Shown piece by piece: positions 26,121 to 34,384 of a DNA stretch of 64,000 nucleotides. The notes beneath the pieces are model-generated. The model saw only the letters and a list, made by a program, of their open reading frames with translations, ran no database searches and was not told the origin of the DNA. The stretch lies in the NCBI GenBank assembly GCA_016124195.1, contig WGOE01000010.1:1-64000 (forward strand), read 5' to 3'. The translations under genes were made by a program, and so were the position numbers. The DNA comes from a bacterium (lineage in GTDB: Bacteria; Pseudomonadota; Alphaproteobacteria; Rhodobacterales; Rhodobacteraceae). Every line of letters starts with the position of its first letter. Position 1 is the first letter of the stretch.

Positions 26121-27604
26121 CGGACATGATTGATCTTTTTGTGATCGGCGGCGGCATCAATGGCGCGGGTATCGCGCGCGACGCGGCCGGGCGCGGCCTG
26201 TCGGTGGTCCTGTGCGAGAAGGACGATCTGGCGCAGGGCACGTCGTCGCGGTCGGGCAAGCTCGTGCACGGCGGTCTGCGCTATCTGGAATATTACGAAT
26301 TCCGGCTGGTCCGCGAGGCATTGATCGAGCGTGAGGTCCTGTTGAACGCGGCCCCCCATATCATCTGGCCGATGCGCTTCGTGCTGCCACATTCGCCGAC
26401 CGACCGGCCGGCCTGGCTGGTGCGGCTGGGCCTGTTCCTTTACGACCACCTCGGCGGCCGCAAGAGGCTTCCGGGCAGTCGGACCCTGGATCTGCGGCGC
26501 GATCCGGAGGGCCAGCCCATCCTTGACCAGTTCACCCGGGGCTTTGAATATTCCGACTGCTGGGTCGATGATGCCCGCCTTGTGGTGCTGAACGCGCTGG
26601 ATGCGGCGGAACGGGGCGCGCAGGTTCTGACGCGCACCGCCTGCACCTCGGCCCGGCGCGAGGATGGCGCCTGGACGATCGAGACCCGCAGCGCCGCGGG
26701 CGAGGTCCGCAGCTTCCGTGCCCGCTGCATCGCCAATGCGGCCGGGCCTTGGGTGTCTGACATCGTGCGTCGGGTGGCGGGGTCGAACTCTTCCCGCAAT
26801 GTGCGGCTGGTCAAGGGCAGCCATATCATCGTGCCGAAGTTCTGGGCCGGCAGCCAGGCCTATCTGGTGCAGAACCACGACAAGCGGGTGATCTTCATCA
26901 ACCCCTACGAAGGCGACATGGCGCTGATCGGCACCACCGACATCGCCTACGAGGGCCGCGCCGAGGATGTGACGGCGGACGAGGCCGAGATCGCCTATCT
27001 GATCGCAGCGGTGAACCGCTATTTCAAGGAAAAGCTGCGGCGGTCGGATGTGCTCCATTCCTTCTCGGGCGTGCGGCCGCTGTTTGATGATGGCAAGGGC
27101 AACCCTTCCGCCGTCACGCGCGATTATGTCTTCGATCTGGATGAGGCGGGGGCGCCGCTGCTCAATGTCTTTGGCGGCAAGATCACCACGTTCCGCGAAC
27201 TGGCTGAACGGGGGATGCACCGGCTGGCCCATGTCTTCCCCCAGATGGGGCCCGACTGGACGCGTGAGGCCACGCTGCCTGGCGGCGAGATGCCGGGTGC
27301 CGATTACGAGACCTTCATCGACAGCCTGCGCGACGCTTACCCCTGGATGCCGCGCGATCTGGTGCAGCATTATGGCCGCCGCTATGGCGCGCGCACCCGG
27401 GACATCGTCGGCGCGGCCCAGTCCCGCGCCGCGCTTGGCCAGCATTTCGGCGGTCATCTTTACGAGGCCGAGGCGCGCTATCTGGTGGCCAAGGAATGGG
27501 CGCAGCGTGCCGAAGACGTGCTGACGCGACGCACCAAGCACTACCTTCACCTGTCGGACGCCGAACAGGCGGCTTTCACCGCCTGGTTCGACGCCACGTT
27601 CTGA
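26117..27604 (+). CDS. eryB: FAD-dependent erythritol-phosphate dehydrogenase
   Basis: A 495-residue GlpD-family flavoprotein that oxidises L-erythritol 4-phosphate to L-3-tetrulose 4-phosphate and feeds electrons to the respiratory chain. The FAD motif is FVIGGGINGAGIARDAAGRG; GKLVHGGLRYLEYYEFRLV, GDMALIGTTDIAYEG and FGGKITTFRELAERG are the family signatures. Its ATG overlaps the eryA TGA. Sequence alone would also fit GlpD; the operon decides for EryB. Confidence 0.9.
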   Translation: MTDMIDLFVIGGGINGAGIARDAAGRGLSVVLCEKDDLAQGTSSRSGKLVHGGLRYLEYYEFRLVREALIEREVLLNAAPHIIWPMRFVLPHSPTDRPAWLVRLGLFLYDHLGGRKRLPGSRTLDLRRDPEGQPILDQFTRGFEYSDCWVDDARLVVLNALDAAERGAQVLTRTACTSARREDGAWTIETRSAAGEVRSFRARCIANAAGPWVSDIVRRVAGSNSSRNVRLVKGSHIIVPKFWAGSQAYLVQNHDKRVIFINPYEGDMALIGTTDIAYEGRAEDVTADEAEIAYLIAAVNRYFKEKLRRSDVLHSFSGVRPLFDDGKGNPSAVTRDYVFDLDEAGAPLLNVFGGKITTFRELAERGMHRLAHVFPQMGPDWTREATLPGGEMPGADYETFIDSLRDAYPWMPRDLVQHYGRRYGARTRDIVGAAQSRAALGQHFGGHLYEAEARYLVAKEWAQRAEDVLTRRTKHYLHLSDAEQAAFTAWFDATF

Positions 27605-27611
27605 GGTTCCA

Positions 27612-28541
27612 ATGCTGACGCTGTCGCTCAACACCAACCCGCTGGTCAACCGCTTTGCCGATCCCGACGACCTGATCGACATGGTCGCGCGCGACCTGCG
27701 AATTCGCGACCTGCAACTGACGCATGAATTCATCAACCCTTCGTGGCCCGCCCCGGTGATCCGCCGCCTGACCCGGCAGATGGCCGCAGCCCTGCGCCGC
27801 ACCGGGGTGCGCGTCACCTCGGGCATGACCGGACCCTATGGCAGGCTCAACCACTTCGGTCACCCCGACCGCGATGTGCGTCGCTATTACGTCGACTGGT
27901 TCAAGACCTTCGCCGACATCACCGCCGATCTGGGCGGCACTTCGGTCGGCACCCAGTTCGCCATCTTCACCTACAGGGATTTCGACGACCCGCAGCGCCG
28001 CGAAGACCTGATCCGCCTTGCCATCGACTGCTGGGCCGAGGTGGCGGAACACGCCAAGGCCGCCGGCCTGTCTCATGTCTTCTGGGAGCCGATGTCCGTC
28101 GGCCGCGAATTCGGCGAGACCATCGCCGCCACCATGGCCCTGCAGGCCCGCCTGACCGCCGCCAACATGGCCGTCCCGATGTGGATGATGGCCGACATCG
28201 ACCACGGCGATGTCACCAGCGCCAATCCGGATGACTTCGACCCCTATGCCTGGGCTCGGGCTGTACCCCGCGTCTCGCCGATCATCCACATCAAGCAAAG
28301 CCTGATGGACAAGGGCGGCCACCGCCCCTTCACCGCCGCCTTCAACGCCCGGGGTCGCATCCAGCCCGAACCGCTTTTGGCCGCCTTTGCCGAAGGCGGG
28401 GCCGAGGACAACGAAATCTGCCTGGAACTGTCCTTCAAGGAGCGCGAGCCGAACGACCGCGAGGTCGTGGCCCAGATCGCCGAAAGCGTGGCCTTCTGGG
28501 CGCCGCATATCGACTCGGGCGTGCAGGACCTGCATATCTGA
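27612..28541 (+). CDS. eryC: Tetrulose-phosphate epimerase EryC (TIM barrel)
   Basis: A 309-residue sugar-phosphate isomerase/epimerase of the xylose-isomerase-like TIM-barrel superfamily. In the revised erythritol pathway EryC converts L-3-tetrulose 4-phosphate to D-erythrulose 4-phosphate. Metal-site carboxylates are expected in VFWEPMSVGREFG and in the final-barrel CLELSFKEREPNDR. It opens with LSLNTNPLVNRFADPDDL, as in rhizobial and Brucella EryC, and has the same length. It begins seven bases after eryB. Confidence 0.88.
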   Translation: MLTLSLNTNPLVNRFADPDDLIDMVARDLRIRDLQLTHEFINPSWPAPVIRRLTRQMAAALRRTGVRVTSGMTGPYGRLNHFGHPDRDVRRYYVDWFKTFADITADLGGTSVGTQFAIFTYRDFDDPQRREDLIRLAIDCWAEVAEHAKAAGLSHVFWEPMSVGREFGETIAATMALQARLTAANMAVPMWMMADIDHGDVTSANPDDFDPYAWARAVPRVSPIIHIKQSLMDKGGHRPFTAAFNARGRIQPEPLLAAFAEGGAEDNEICLELSFKEREPNDREVVAQIAESVAFWAPHIDSGVQDLHI

Positions 28542-28561
28542 GGCGTAACAAAGGACAGCCC

Positions 28562-29686
28562 ATGCACCCTTTCGCCTTCATGACCGCGACCGAGATCCTG
28601 TTCGGCCGGGGCAGGGCTGCCGAGGCGGCGGGAAGGGTGGCTGCCTTGGGGACGCACGTTCTGCTGGTGCATGGCGCCAATGCCGCGCGCGCCGATTGGC
28701 TGGCGCTGGACCTGCAGGCGGTCGGCTGCAGCCTGACCCGGTTTGCCGTCCGGGCCGAGCCCGACATGGCCATGATCGCGGCCGGCACCGAAGCTGCGCG
28801 CGAGGCGCAGGTCGTGGTGGCCCTCGGCGGCGGGGCGGCACTGGATGCGGGCAAGGCCATCGCCGCCATGGCCCGCGCGACGCGCCCGCTGATCCATCAT
28901 CTAGAGGTCGTGGGGCAGGGGCTGCCGCTCGACCAGGCGCCCTTGCCCTTCGTGGCGATCCCCACGACCGCCGGCACCGGCGCCGAGGTCACGCGCAACG
29001 CTGTCATCGGCGTGCCCGAACACCGCCGCAAGGTCTCGCTCCGCGACCCGCGCATGCTGCCGTGGCTGGCCATCGTCGATTCGGCTCTGACCGACCAGAT
29101 GCCGAAATCGGTGACGCTCGCCTCGGGGCTGGATGCGGTGACGCAGGTGATCGAGCCTTACTTGTCCACCCGCGCCAATCCCTTGACCGATGCGCTCTGC
29201 GTCGATGCCATCCCCCGGGGCCTCGGCGCCCTGCGCCGCCTGATGGAAGCCGAGGATGCCGCCGCCCGTGATGTCATGGCCTGGGTCAGCCTCTGCGGTG
29301 GCCTGGCGCTGGCCAATGCCGGGCTCGGGGTGATCCATGGCCTTGCCGGGCCCCTGGGCGGGCTGAAACCCGCGCCGCATGGGGCGATCTGCGGTGCGCT
29401 GTTGCCGCAGGGGCTGGCGATGAACCAGCGCCGCGTTTCCGACCCGACACGCATCGACCGGGTGATCGGCTGGATCGCCGAGGCTTTTCAGACCGCGCCG
29501 CCGCTCGCGCTGGACGCCCTGACCCGATGGTCGCGCGACAACGGCCTGCCGCGTCTGGCGGCTCTGGGCCTGACCGAATCCGATTGCGCCGCCGCGGCCG
29601 AGGCAGCGCTGACCTCGTCTTCCATGCAGGCCAATCCGGCCCGGCTGGATCTGGCCGATCTGCGCAGCATCCTGAGCCTGGCATGA
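28562..29686 (+). CDS. Iron-type alcohol dehydrogenase inserted in the ery operon
   Basis: A 374-residue group III alcohol dehydrogenase. The NAD-binding GGGAALDAGKAIAAM, FVAIPTTAGTGAEVTRNAV and the iron region GLDAVTQVIEPY, GVIHGLAGPLGG and PHGAICGALLP are present. The usual iron-binding His of the DAXXH motif reads Gln here, while the Asp and two later His remain. It is not part of the described eryABCD operons. It lies 20 bp after eryC, and eryD starts in its stop codon, so it is an integral operon member. It may oxidise or reduce a polyol or aldehyde feeding the pathway. Confidence 0.85.
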   Translation: MHPFAFMTATEILFGRGRAAEAAGRVAALGTHVLLVHGANAARADWLALDLQAVGCSLTRFAVRAEPDMAMIAAGTEAAREAQVVVALGGGAALDAGKAIAAMARATRPLIHHLEVVGQGLPLDQAPLPFVAIPTTAGTGAEVTRNAVIGVPEHRRKVSLRDPRMLPWLAIVDSALTDQMPKSVTLASGLDAVTQVIEPYLSTRANPLTDALCVDAIPRGLGALRRLMEAEDAAARDVMAWVSLCGGLALANAGLGVIHGLAGPLGGLKPAPHGAICGALLPQGLAMNQRRVSDPTRIDRVIGWIAEAFQTAPPLALDALTRWSRDNGLPRLAALGLTESDCAAAAEAALTSSSMQANPARLDLADLRSILSLA

Positions 29687-30633
29687 CCCCTAAATTGCCC
29701 CCGATCGACCCCGAGGAAAGCCTGGCGATACGTGCCGCCTGGCTGCATTACGTGGGCGGGCTGACCCAGGCCGCCGTGGCCAAACGGCTGGGCGTGGCCT
29801 CGGTCAAGGCGCATCGGCTGATCGCGCGTGCGGTGGCCGATGGACGGGTCAAGGTCACCATCGACGGTGACACAATCGAATGTGTGGAGCTGGAAAACCG
29901 CCTGGCCACCCGCTACGGCTTGACCTATTGCGAGGTCGCCCCCGATCTGGAGGAAGAGGGCCTGCCGCTGCGCGCCCTTGCCATGGCCGGCGCCGGTTTC
30001 CTGCGCCGCGAGATCGAGCGGGGCGAGACGCGGGTGATCGGCCTTGGCCATGGGCGCACTCTGGCCGCAACGGTCCAGCAACTGCCGCGTCTGGATGCGC
30101 CGGATCTGAAGTTCGTCTCGCTCTTCGGCGGGCTGACGCGCACCTATTCGGCCAACCCGCATGACGTGATGCACCGCATCGCCGAAAAGACCGGCGCGCG
30201 CGCCTATGTTTTGCCGGTGCCCTTCTTTGCCAATACCGCGCATGACCGCGAAGTCCTCTTGGCCCAACGCGGAGTGGCAGAGGTCTTCGCCCTGGCCAAT
30301 GGTGCCGGCCTGAAGCTGACCGGCATCGGCACCGTGGGCGACAATGCCCAGCTGGTCACCTCTGGCATGATCGAACCGCGCGAGATCCACGCCATCCATG
30401 CTGCCGGCGGCGCGGGCGAACTTCTGGGCCATTTCTTCGACGCGCAGGGCCGCATTCTTGAGACCGCACTGACCGCGCGCACCCTGACCGTCACCTTCGC
30501 ACCCGAGACGGATCACATCGTCGCCGTGGCCGGCGGCGCCGACAAGGTCGCGGCGATTCGCGCCGTCCTGACCAGCCGCCGCCTCAAGGGCCTGATCACC
30601 GATGAAATCACCGCCAAGGCGCTGCTCGCCTGA
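29683..30633 (+). CDS. eryD: SorC/DeoR-type repressor of erythritol catabolism
   Basis: A 316-residue regulator. The helix-turn-helix is LTQAAVAKRLGVASVKAHRL near residue 30; the rest is a SorC sugar-binding domain with VIGLGHGRTLAATVQ and GIGTVGDNAQLVTSGM. Known EryD proteins repress the ery operon and are relieved by erythritol. Length matches EryD. The ATG at 29683 overlaps the alcohol dehydrogenase stop as ATGA. A GC-rich hairpin 34 bp past the stop may end the transcript. Confidence 0.9.
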   Translation: MTPKLPPIDPEESLAIRAAWLHYVGGLTQAAVAKRLGVASVKAHRLIARAVADGRVKVTIDGDTIECVELENRLATRYGLTYCEVAPDLEEEGLPLRALAMAGAGFLRREIERGETRVIGLGHGRTLAATVQQLPRLDAPDLKFVSLFGGLTRTYSANPHDVMHRIAEKTGARAYVLPVPFFANTAHDREVLLAQRGVAEVFALANGAGLKLTGIGTVGDNAQLVTSGMIEPREIHAIHAAGGAGELLGHFFDAQGRILETALTARTLTVTFAPETDHIVAVAGGADKVAAIRAVLTSRRLKGLITDEITAKALLA

Positions 30634-30667
30634 CTTGTTCATCTGTTCGCAAATATCCCACGGGGGG

Positions 30668-30688
30668 GCGGGGGTGTGAAACCCCCGC
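30668..30688 (+). terminator. GC-rich hairpin after eryD
   Basis: A perfect eight-base-pair stem, GCGGGGGT (30668-30675) with ACCCCCGC (30681-30688), loop GTGAA. No T-tract follows, so it could be a weak or Rho-assisted terminator. It separates eryD from the eryR promoter region. Confidence 0.5.
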
Positions 30689-30703
30689 TGCTGTGGCGAC
30701 AGG

Positions 30704-30744
30704 TTATCACATAATAATGTCACAAAATACCGAAAATGAGTTTA
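30704..30744. promoter_or_regulatory. AT-rich eryR promoter region with TTATCACA/TGTCACAA/TGTGAT motifs
   Basis: TTATCACA at 30704-30711 is the exact reverse complement of TGTGATAA found at 24143-24150 in the transporter promoter. TGTCACAA follows at 30719-30726 and TGTGAT at 30739-30744. The cluster lies about 50-90 bp before the eryR start. A common regulator for all three ery promoters is a reasonable inference; the sites have not been tested. Confidence 0.45.
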
Positions 30745-30791
30745 TCTATGTGATTTGTTCCGTTATGATCGTACCACCTACGGAGGCATGA

Positions 30792-31568
30792 GTGAAACGC
30801 GAAGACCGGCAGCAGGCGATCATGGATTTGCTGGTGGAACAGCACACGGTCGATCTGGATGATCTGGCCGAACGCTTTGTCGTCTCGCGCATGACGATCC
30901 ATCGCGACCTTGACGATCTTGAGGCCGAGGGCCTGTTGCGCAAGATGCGCGGCGGCGCCACGATCGAGGCCGGCACCCAGTTCGAAAGCGACTTCCGCTT
31001 CCGCGCCCGTCAGGAAGGTGCGGCCAAGGCCCGCATGGCACGCGCGGCGCTGGAACTGGTCGAACCCGGCATGACGTTGATGGTCAACGACGGCTCGATG
31101 GCGGCGGTTCTGGGCGCGATGCTGCCCGAACGGCGCCCCCTGACCGTGATCACCAACAACGCGGCCATCATCGACGGCCTCAAATCCGAAAACGGCATCA
31201 CGCTGATTGCCTTGGGCGGCATCTATTCCGCCAAGTTCAACGGCTTTTTCGGAATGGTCACCGAAGAGACCCTGGGCCGGTTGCGCGCCGATCTGGCCTT
31301 CATCTCGACCCCGGCCGTCCAGGGCACCCGCGCCTTTCACATGGATGACAACGTGGTCCGCGCCAAGCGCGCGATGATCGCCTCGGCTGACAGGTCCTGC
31401 CTGCTGGTCAACCATCAGCGCTTTGGCCGTAACGCGCTGCATGTGCTGGCCGAGCTTGGCGATTTCCACACGATCATCACCGACGCGGCCCCCGCGCCGG
31501 ATCAATGCGCGGCGCTGGACCGCGCCGGCTTGCGGCTTCAGGTCGCGCAAGAACGGGAAGAGCCATGA
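30792..31568 (+). CDS. eryR: DeoR-family regulator of the erythritol locus
   Basis: A 258-residue DeoR regulator: winged helix VDLDDLAERFVVSRMTIHRD, wing EAEGLLRKMRGGATIEAG, and a C-terminal sensor with MTLMVNDGSMAAVLGA and HQRFGRNALHVLAEL. It heads eryR-tpiB-rpiB, the gene order seen in rhizobial erythritol loci. The start is a GTG at 30792, five bases after CGGAGG; an ATG at 30788 is out of frame. Its stop overlaps the next ATG. Confidence 0.88.
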   Translation: MKREDRQQAIMDLLVEQHTVDLDDLAERFVVSRMTIHRDLDDLEAEGLLRKMRGGATIEAGTQFESDFRFRARQEGAAKARMARAALELVEPGMTLMVNDGSMAAVLGAMLPERRPLTVITNNAAIIDGLKSENGITLIALGGIYSAKFNGFFGMVTEETLGRLRADLAFISTPAVQGTRAFHMDDNVVRAKRAMIASADRSCLLVNHQRFGRNALHVLAELGDFHTIITDAAPAPDQCAALDRAGLRLQVAQEREEP

Positions 31569-32317
31569 AACAGGTCTGGATCGGCACCAGTTGGAAGATG
31601 AACAAGACCCTGGCCGAGGCGCAGGCCTTTGCCCGCGGCCTGCCCGCCGCCGGTCCTGCGGGGATCCAGCGCTTTGTCATCCCGCCCTTTACCTCGGTGC
31701 GCGAGGTCAAGGCGATGCTTGCCCAGACCTCGGTCAAGGTCGGGGCGCAGAACATGCATTGGGCCGAGGACGGCGCCTGGACCGGCGAGATCTCGCCCCT
31801 GATGCTGCGCGACTGCGATCTGGACATCGTCGAACTGGGCCATTCCGAACGGCGCGCCTTCTTTGGCGAGACCGATGCGACGGTCGGCCTCAAGGTCGAG
31901 GCCGCGGTGCGCCACGGCCTGATCCCCTTGATCTGCATCGGCGAAACCCTGGCCGAACGCGAGGCCGGCCGGGCGACCGAGGTACTTGAAACCCAGGTCC
32001 GCGGCGCCCTTGGCCAGCTGAGCCCTGCGCAGCGCGGGGCCACGATCCTGCTGGCCTATGAGCCGGTCTGGGCCATCGGCGCCAAGGGCATTCCCGCCAG
32101 CGCCGACTATGCCGATGCGCGCCAGGCCGAGATCATCGCGGTGGCCGAAACTGTCCTTGGCACCAGGCCGCCCTGCCTCTACGGCGGCTCGGTCAACCCG
32201 GACAATTGCGCCGACCTGATCCAGTGTCCGCATGTTGACGGGCTTTTCATCGGGCGCTCGGCCTGGGCTGTCGAAGGCTATCTCGACATCCTGGCGCGCT
32301 GTGCGGCCAAACTCTGA
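31565..32317 (+). CDS. eryH: Triosephosphate-isomerase-like D-erythrulose-4-phosphate isomerase
   Basis: A 250-residue TIM-family isomerase (also called TpiB). It has the Asn-Lys pair in [13 protein letters not shown], the catalytic His in [16 protein letters not shown], and the catalytic Glu with mobile loop in [16 protein letters not shown]; the tip differs from IGTGK of housekeeping TPI. In the pathway it interconverts D-erythrulose 4-phosphate and D-erythrulose 1-phosphate type intermediates. It overlaps eryR by four bases. Confidence 0.88.
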   Translation: MKQVWIGTSWKMNKTLAEAQAFARGLPAAGPAGIQRFVIPPFTSVREVKAMLAQTSVKVGAQNMHWAEDGAWTGEISPLMLRDCDLDIVELGHSERRAFFGETDATVGLKVEAAVRHGLIPLICIGETLAEREAGRATEVLETQVRGALGQLSPAQRGATILLAYEPVWAIGAKGIPASADYADARQAEIIAVAETVLGTRPPCLYGGSVNPDNCADLIQCPHVDGLFIGRSAWAVEGYLDILARCAAKL

Positions 32318-32340
32318 CTGTTCAACCTCGGGAGACTGAC

Positions 32341-32799
32341 ATGAAACTTGCGATTGCCGGCGACAGTGCCGGCGAAGGGCTGGCCAAGGTGCTGGCAGAC
32401 CATCTGAAATCCAGCCATGACGTGGCCGAGATTTCGCGGACCGCCTCTGGCCCCGATGCCTTCTACGCCAATCTGGCCGACCGCGTGGCCAGTCAGGTTC
32501 TGGACGGTACCTACGACCGCGCCATCCTGGTCTGCGGCACCGGGATTGGCGTGTGCATTTCGGCCAACAAGGTGCCCGGCATTCGCGCGGCCCTGACGCA
32601 TGACACCTATTCCGCCGAACGCGCCGCCCTGTCGAACAATGCCCAGATCATTACCATGGGCGCGCGCGTGATCGGAACCGAGCTTGCCAAGGCCATCGCC
32701 GATGCCTGGCTGAAAGAGACGATGAACTTCGATCCCGCCGGCCGCTCTGCCGGCAATGTCGAGGCGATGAACGCGCTGGACCAAAAGTACAGCGCGTAA
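32341..32799 (+). CDS. eryI: RpiB/LacA-family isomerase yielding D-erythrose 4-phosphate
   Basis: A 152-residue protein of the ribose-5-phosphate isomerase B family. It shows [20 protein letters not shown], the catalytic-Cys loop [20 protein letters not shown], and the phosphate-binding [19 protein letters not shown]. In erythritol catabolism it gives D-erythrose 4-phosphate, which enters the pentose phosphate pathway. It ends the eryR unit, 24 bases after tpiB. Confidence 0.9.
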   Translation: MKLAIAGDSAGEGLAKVLADHLKSSHDVAEISRTASGPDAFYANLADRVASQVLDGTYDRAILVCGTGIGVCISANKVPGIRAALTHDTYSAERAALSNNAQIITMGARVIGTELAKAIADAWLKETMNFDPAGRSAGNVEAMNALDQKYSA

Positions 32800-33011
32800 T
32801 GAAGCCCTTGCGCCTGTCGCCCGGTGGCGGAGGACACCGTCCTTGTCAGGGCTGGCGCATCAGCGGAGAGCGCAGCCGCGACGGGTTGCCATATTCAGCA
32901 GCGCCGGCCAAATTTGCCGCCGATATGGACATTGCGCCGGCACCCGTCTTGCCGGCCGGTGCAATCCCTGCCTGACGCGTGACCCTCTTGCGTAATGACA
33001 TATGAGTACAG

Positions 33012-33117
33012 TTGCCAGGGTTCCGGCATCCTGGGATGCGTCTGGTTCAAGAACCGCAGCCTCCGGGACAGAAAAATGCGGCAGGCGCAAGCCGGGATAA
33101 ACGCCCGGGAAACCTCG
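33012..33117 (+). ncRNA. Guanidine-I riboswitch (ykkC leader), probably degenerate
   Basis: The three conserved ykkC blocks appear in order: CAGGGTTCCGGC (33016-33027), CTGGTTCAAGAACCG where the consensus is close to GGUCCGAGAG, and GGGATAAACGCCCGGGAAA (33094-33112), where the consensus is GGGAUAAAAGCCCGGGAGA. The P1/P2-type pairing regions are present between them. The changes in the second and third blocks hit normally invariant bases, so ligand binding may be lost. It lies about 70 bp before the remnant of a substrate-binding protein gene that such riboswitches usually control. Confidence 0.75.
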
Positions 33118-33185
33118 TGACGCCAAGGGATTGGCCGCGACGTCATACGACCTGTCCCCTTCTTGACAGCAGGAAGGGACATGAG

Positions 33186-33944
33186 ACGAAAAGAAATCGC
33201 AGTACCGCGCCGGCCATCCTGGCCGCGCTTGCAGCATTCGCTCTGGGCCACCTTGCCCTGGCGGCAAAGCAGACCGTTTCAACGTGGCTTGGTCCATGTA
33301 TGGGGGCCAACCTGCCCTTGGGCTATGCCTCGGACACCGGGACCGCCAAGAAATGAGCCGACAAATACGGTCTGAAGATCGAGGTCACCCGGTTCAACGA
33401 CGATGTGGAATCGATGAACCCTTACGCTGCCGGCGCCGTTGATGCGGTGACGCGGGTCAATTCGGCCGACCCCGACATGGTGGGCGCCTGCCAAACCCCG
33501 GACGTGCAGGCCATGGTGATCTGGAACCCGACGATGTCGGAAATCGCCAGGCTGCCCGATGCCACCAAGGTCTTTGACCGCGCGCAGATATCGGGCGAGG
33601 TCATCGACCTCATGGTTGCCAACACCGCCACGCTGACCGAAGGCCCCGATTCCGGCAGGGCTCGGGCCGGCATCCGGGATGAAACGACTACCCTGATGAG
33701 CGCCGACATGCCCGAGGGAACCGCAGCGCGCGCCGCGATTGGCAAGGCCTCCGGCACCGATCAGGCCGGCTTTGAAAGCCACACGGCCGCGAGCAGGCGT
33801 TTCGCCAATGCCGACGAGCCCATGACCTTCACCGAGTCTCCTGATCTGGGCAAGACGATGGACGCAGTCCGCGGCTTCTTGTGCGACAGGGGCCCCTTGG
33901 GCTTGGGGGCGACCTCGGTTGACGCGGTGGGGATCGGCGCGTGA
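33186..33944 (+). pseudogene. Decayed ABC substrate-binding protein of the urea/guanidine carboxylase locus
   Basis: An in-frame reading from 33186 gives a signal-peptide-like start (KRNRSTAPAILAALAAFAL), then GYASDTGTAKK, a TGA at 33354 where the family has Trp, and ADKYGLKIEVTRFNDDVES. About 90-100 family residues are missing, in frame, after AAGAVDAV. The rest continues through QAMVIWNPTMSEIA, GEVIDLMVANT, MSADMPEG and LGKTMDAVRGFL. The expected ATG start reads ACG behind AGGAAGGG. The C-terminus is truncated. The family is the periplasmic protein found with urea (guanidine) carboxylase genes. Confidence 0.8.
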
Positions 33945-34021
33945 TGCCGACCGCTTCGCCTCTTTCGTAGGGCCTTCGGACGAGCGGGTACGGCTGGGTC
34001 CTGACCGTTTCGCGGTGGGCA

Positions 34022-34287
34022 ATGGATCGCGCGGTCCCTATGGGCGAAGTGCCGTTGGGGCTGGTGGAGGTGGAAAGCACGACCCCAGGCAAGCTGCGGA
34101 GGTTCCTTCTGGCGCCGGTCCAAGCGGTCGCGGCAGGCCAGACCGTGGCCCTGATCGAATCGATGAAGATGGAGGCCGCCGCGACCGCCCCTGTCGCAGG
34201 CTGGTTGCGCGAATGCTGTGCATGCCGGGCCGGACGGTGCGGGCGGGCGATGTGATCGCTGCGATGGAGGCACTGGACACGGCCTGA
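34022..34287 (+). pseudogene. Biotinyl-domain remnant of urea/guanidine carboxylase
   Basis: The frame from 34022 carries VAAGQTVALIESMKMEAAAT and APVAGWLRE, a biotin carboxyl carrier domain with the biotin-accepting Lys in ESMKME. Just after 34213 the frame shifts by one missing base and the rest of the domain, LCMPGRTVRAGDVIAAME, continues in the next frame to a stop at 34287. Only the last 75-80 codons of a carboxylase of about 1,200 residues remain, so it cannot function. It sits directly after the binding-protein relic. Confidence 0.8.
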
Positions 34288-34384
34288 CGGCCCCTGTTGC
34301 CATCTGGCGGCAAGGGGCGCGGTGACAAGTCCCGCGCCCTCCGCTAGGATCTCGAACCTATTGAATGTCAGGATAGTCACGACA

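Noticed and set aside
33919-34287. Open frame of about 120 codons over the carboxylase remnant
   Set aside because: Only its last part (PGRTVRAGDVIAAME) is meaningful, as the frameshifted end of a biotinyl domain; the rest is nonsense reading. Treated as part of the pseudogene.
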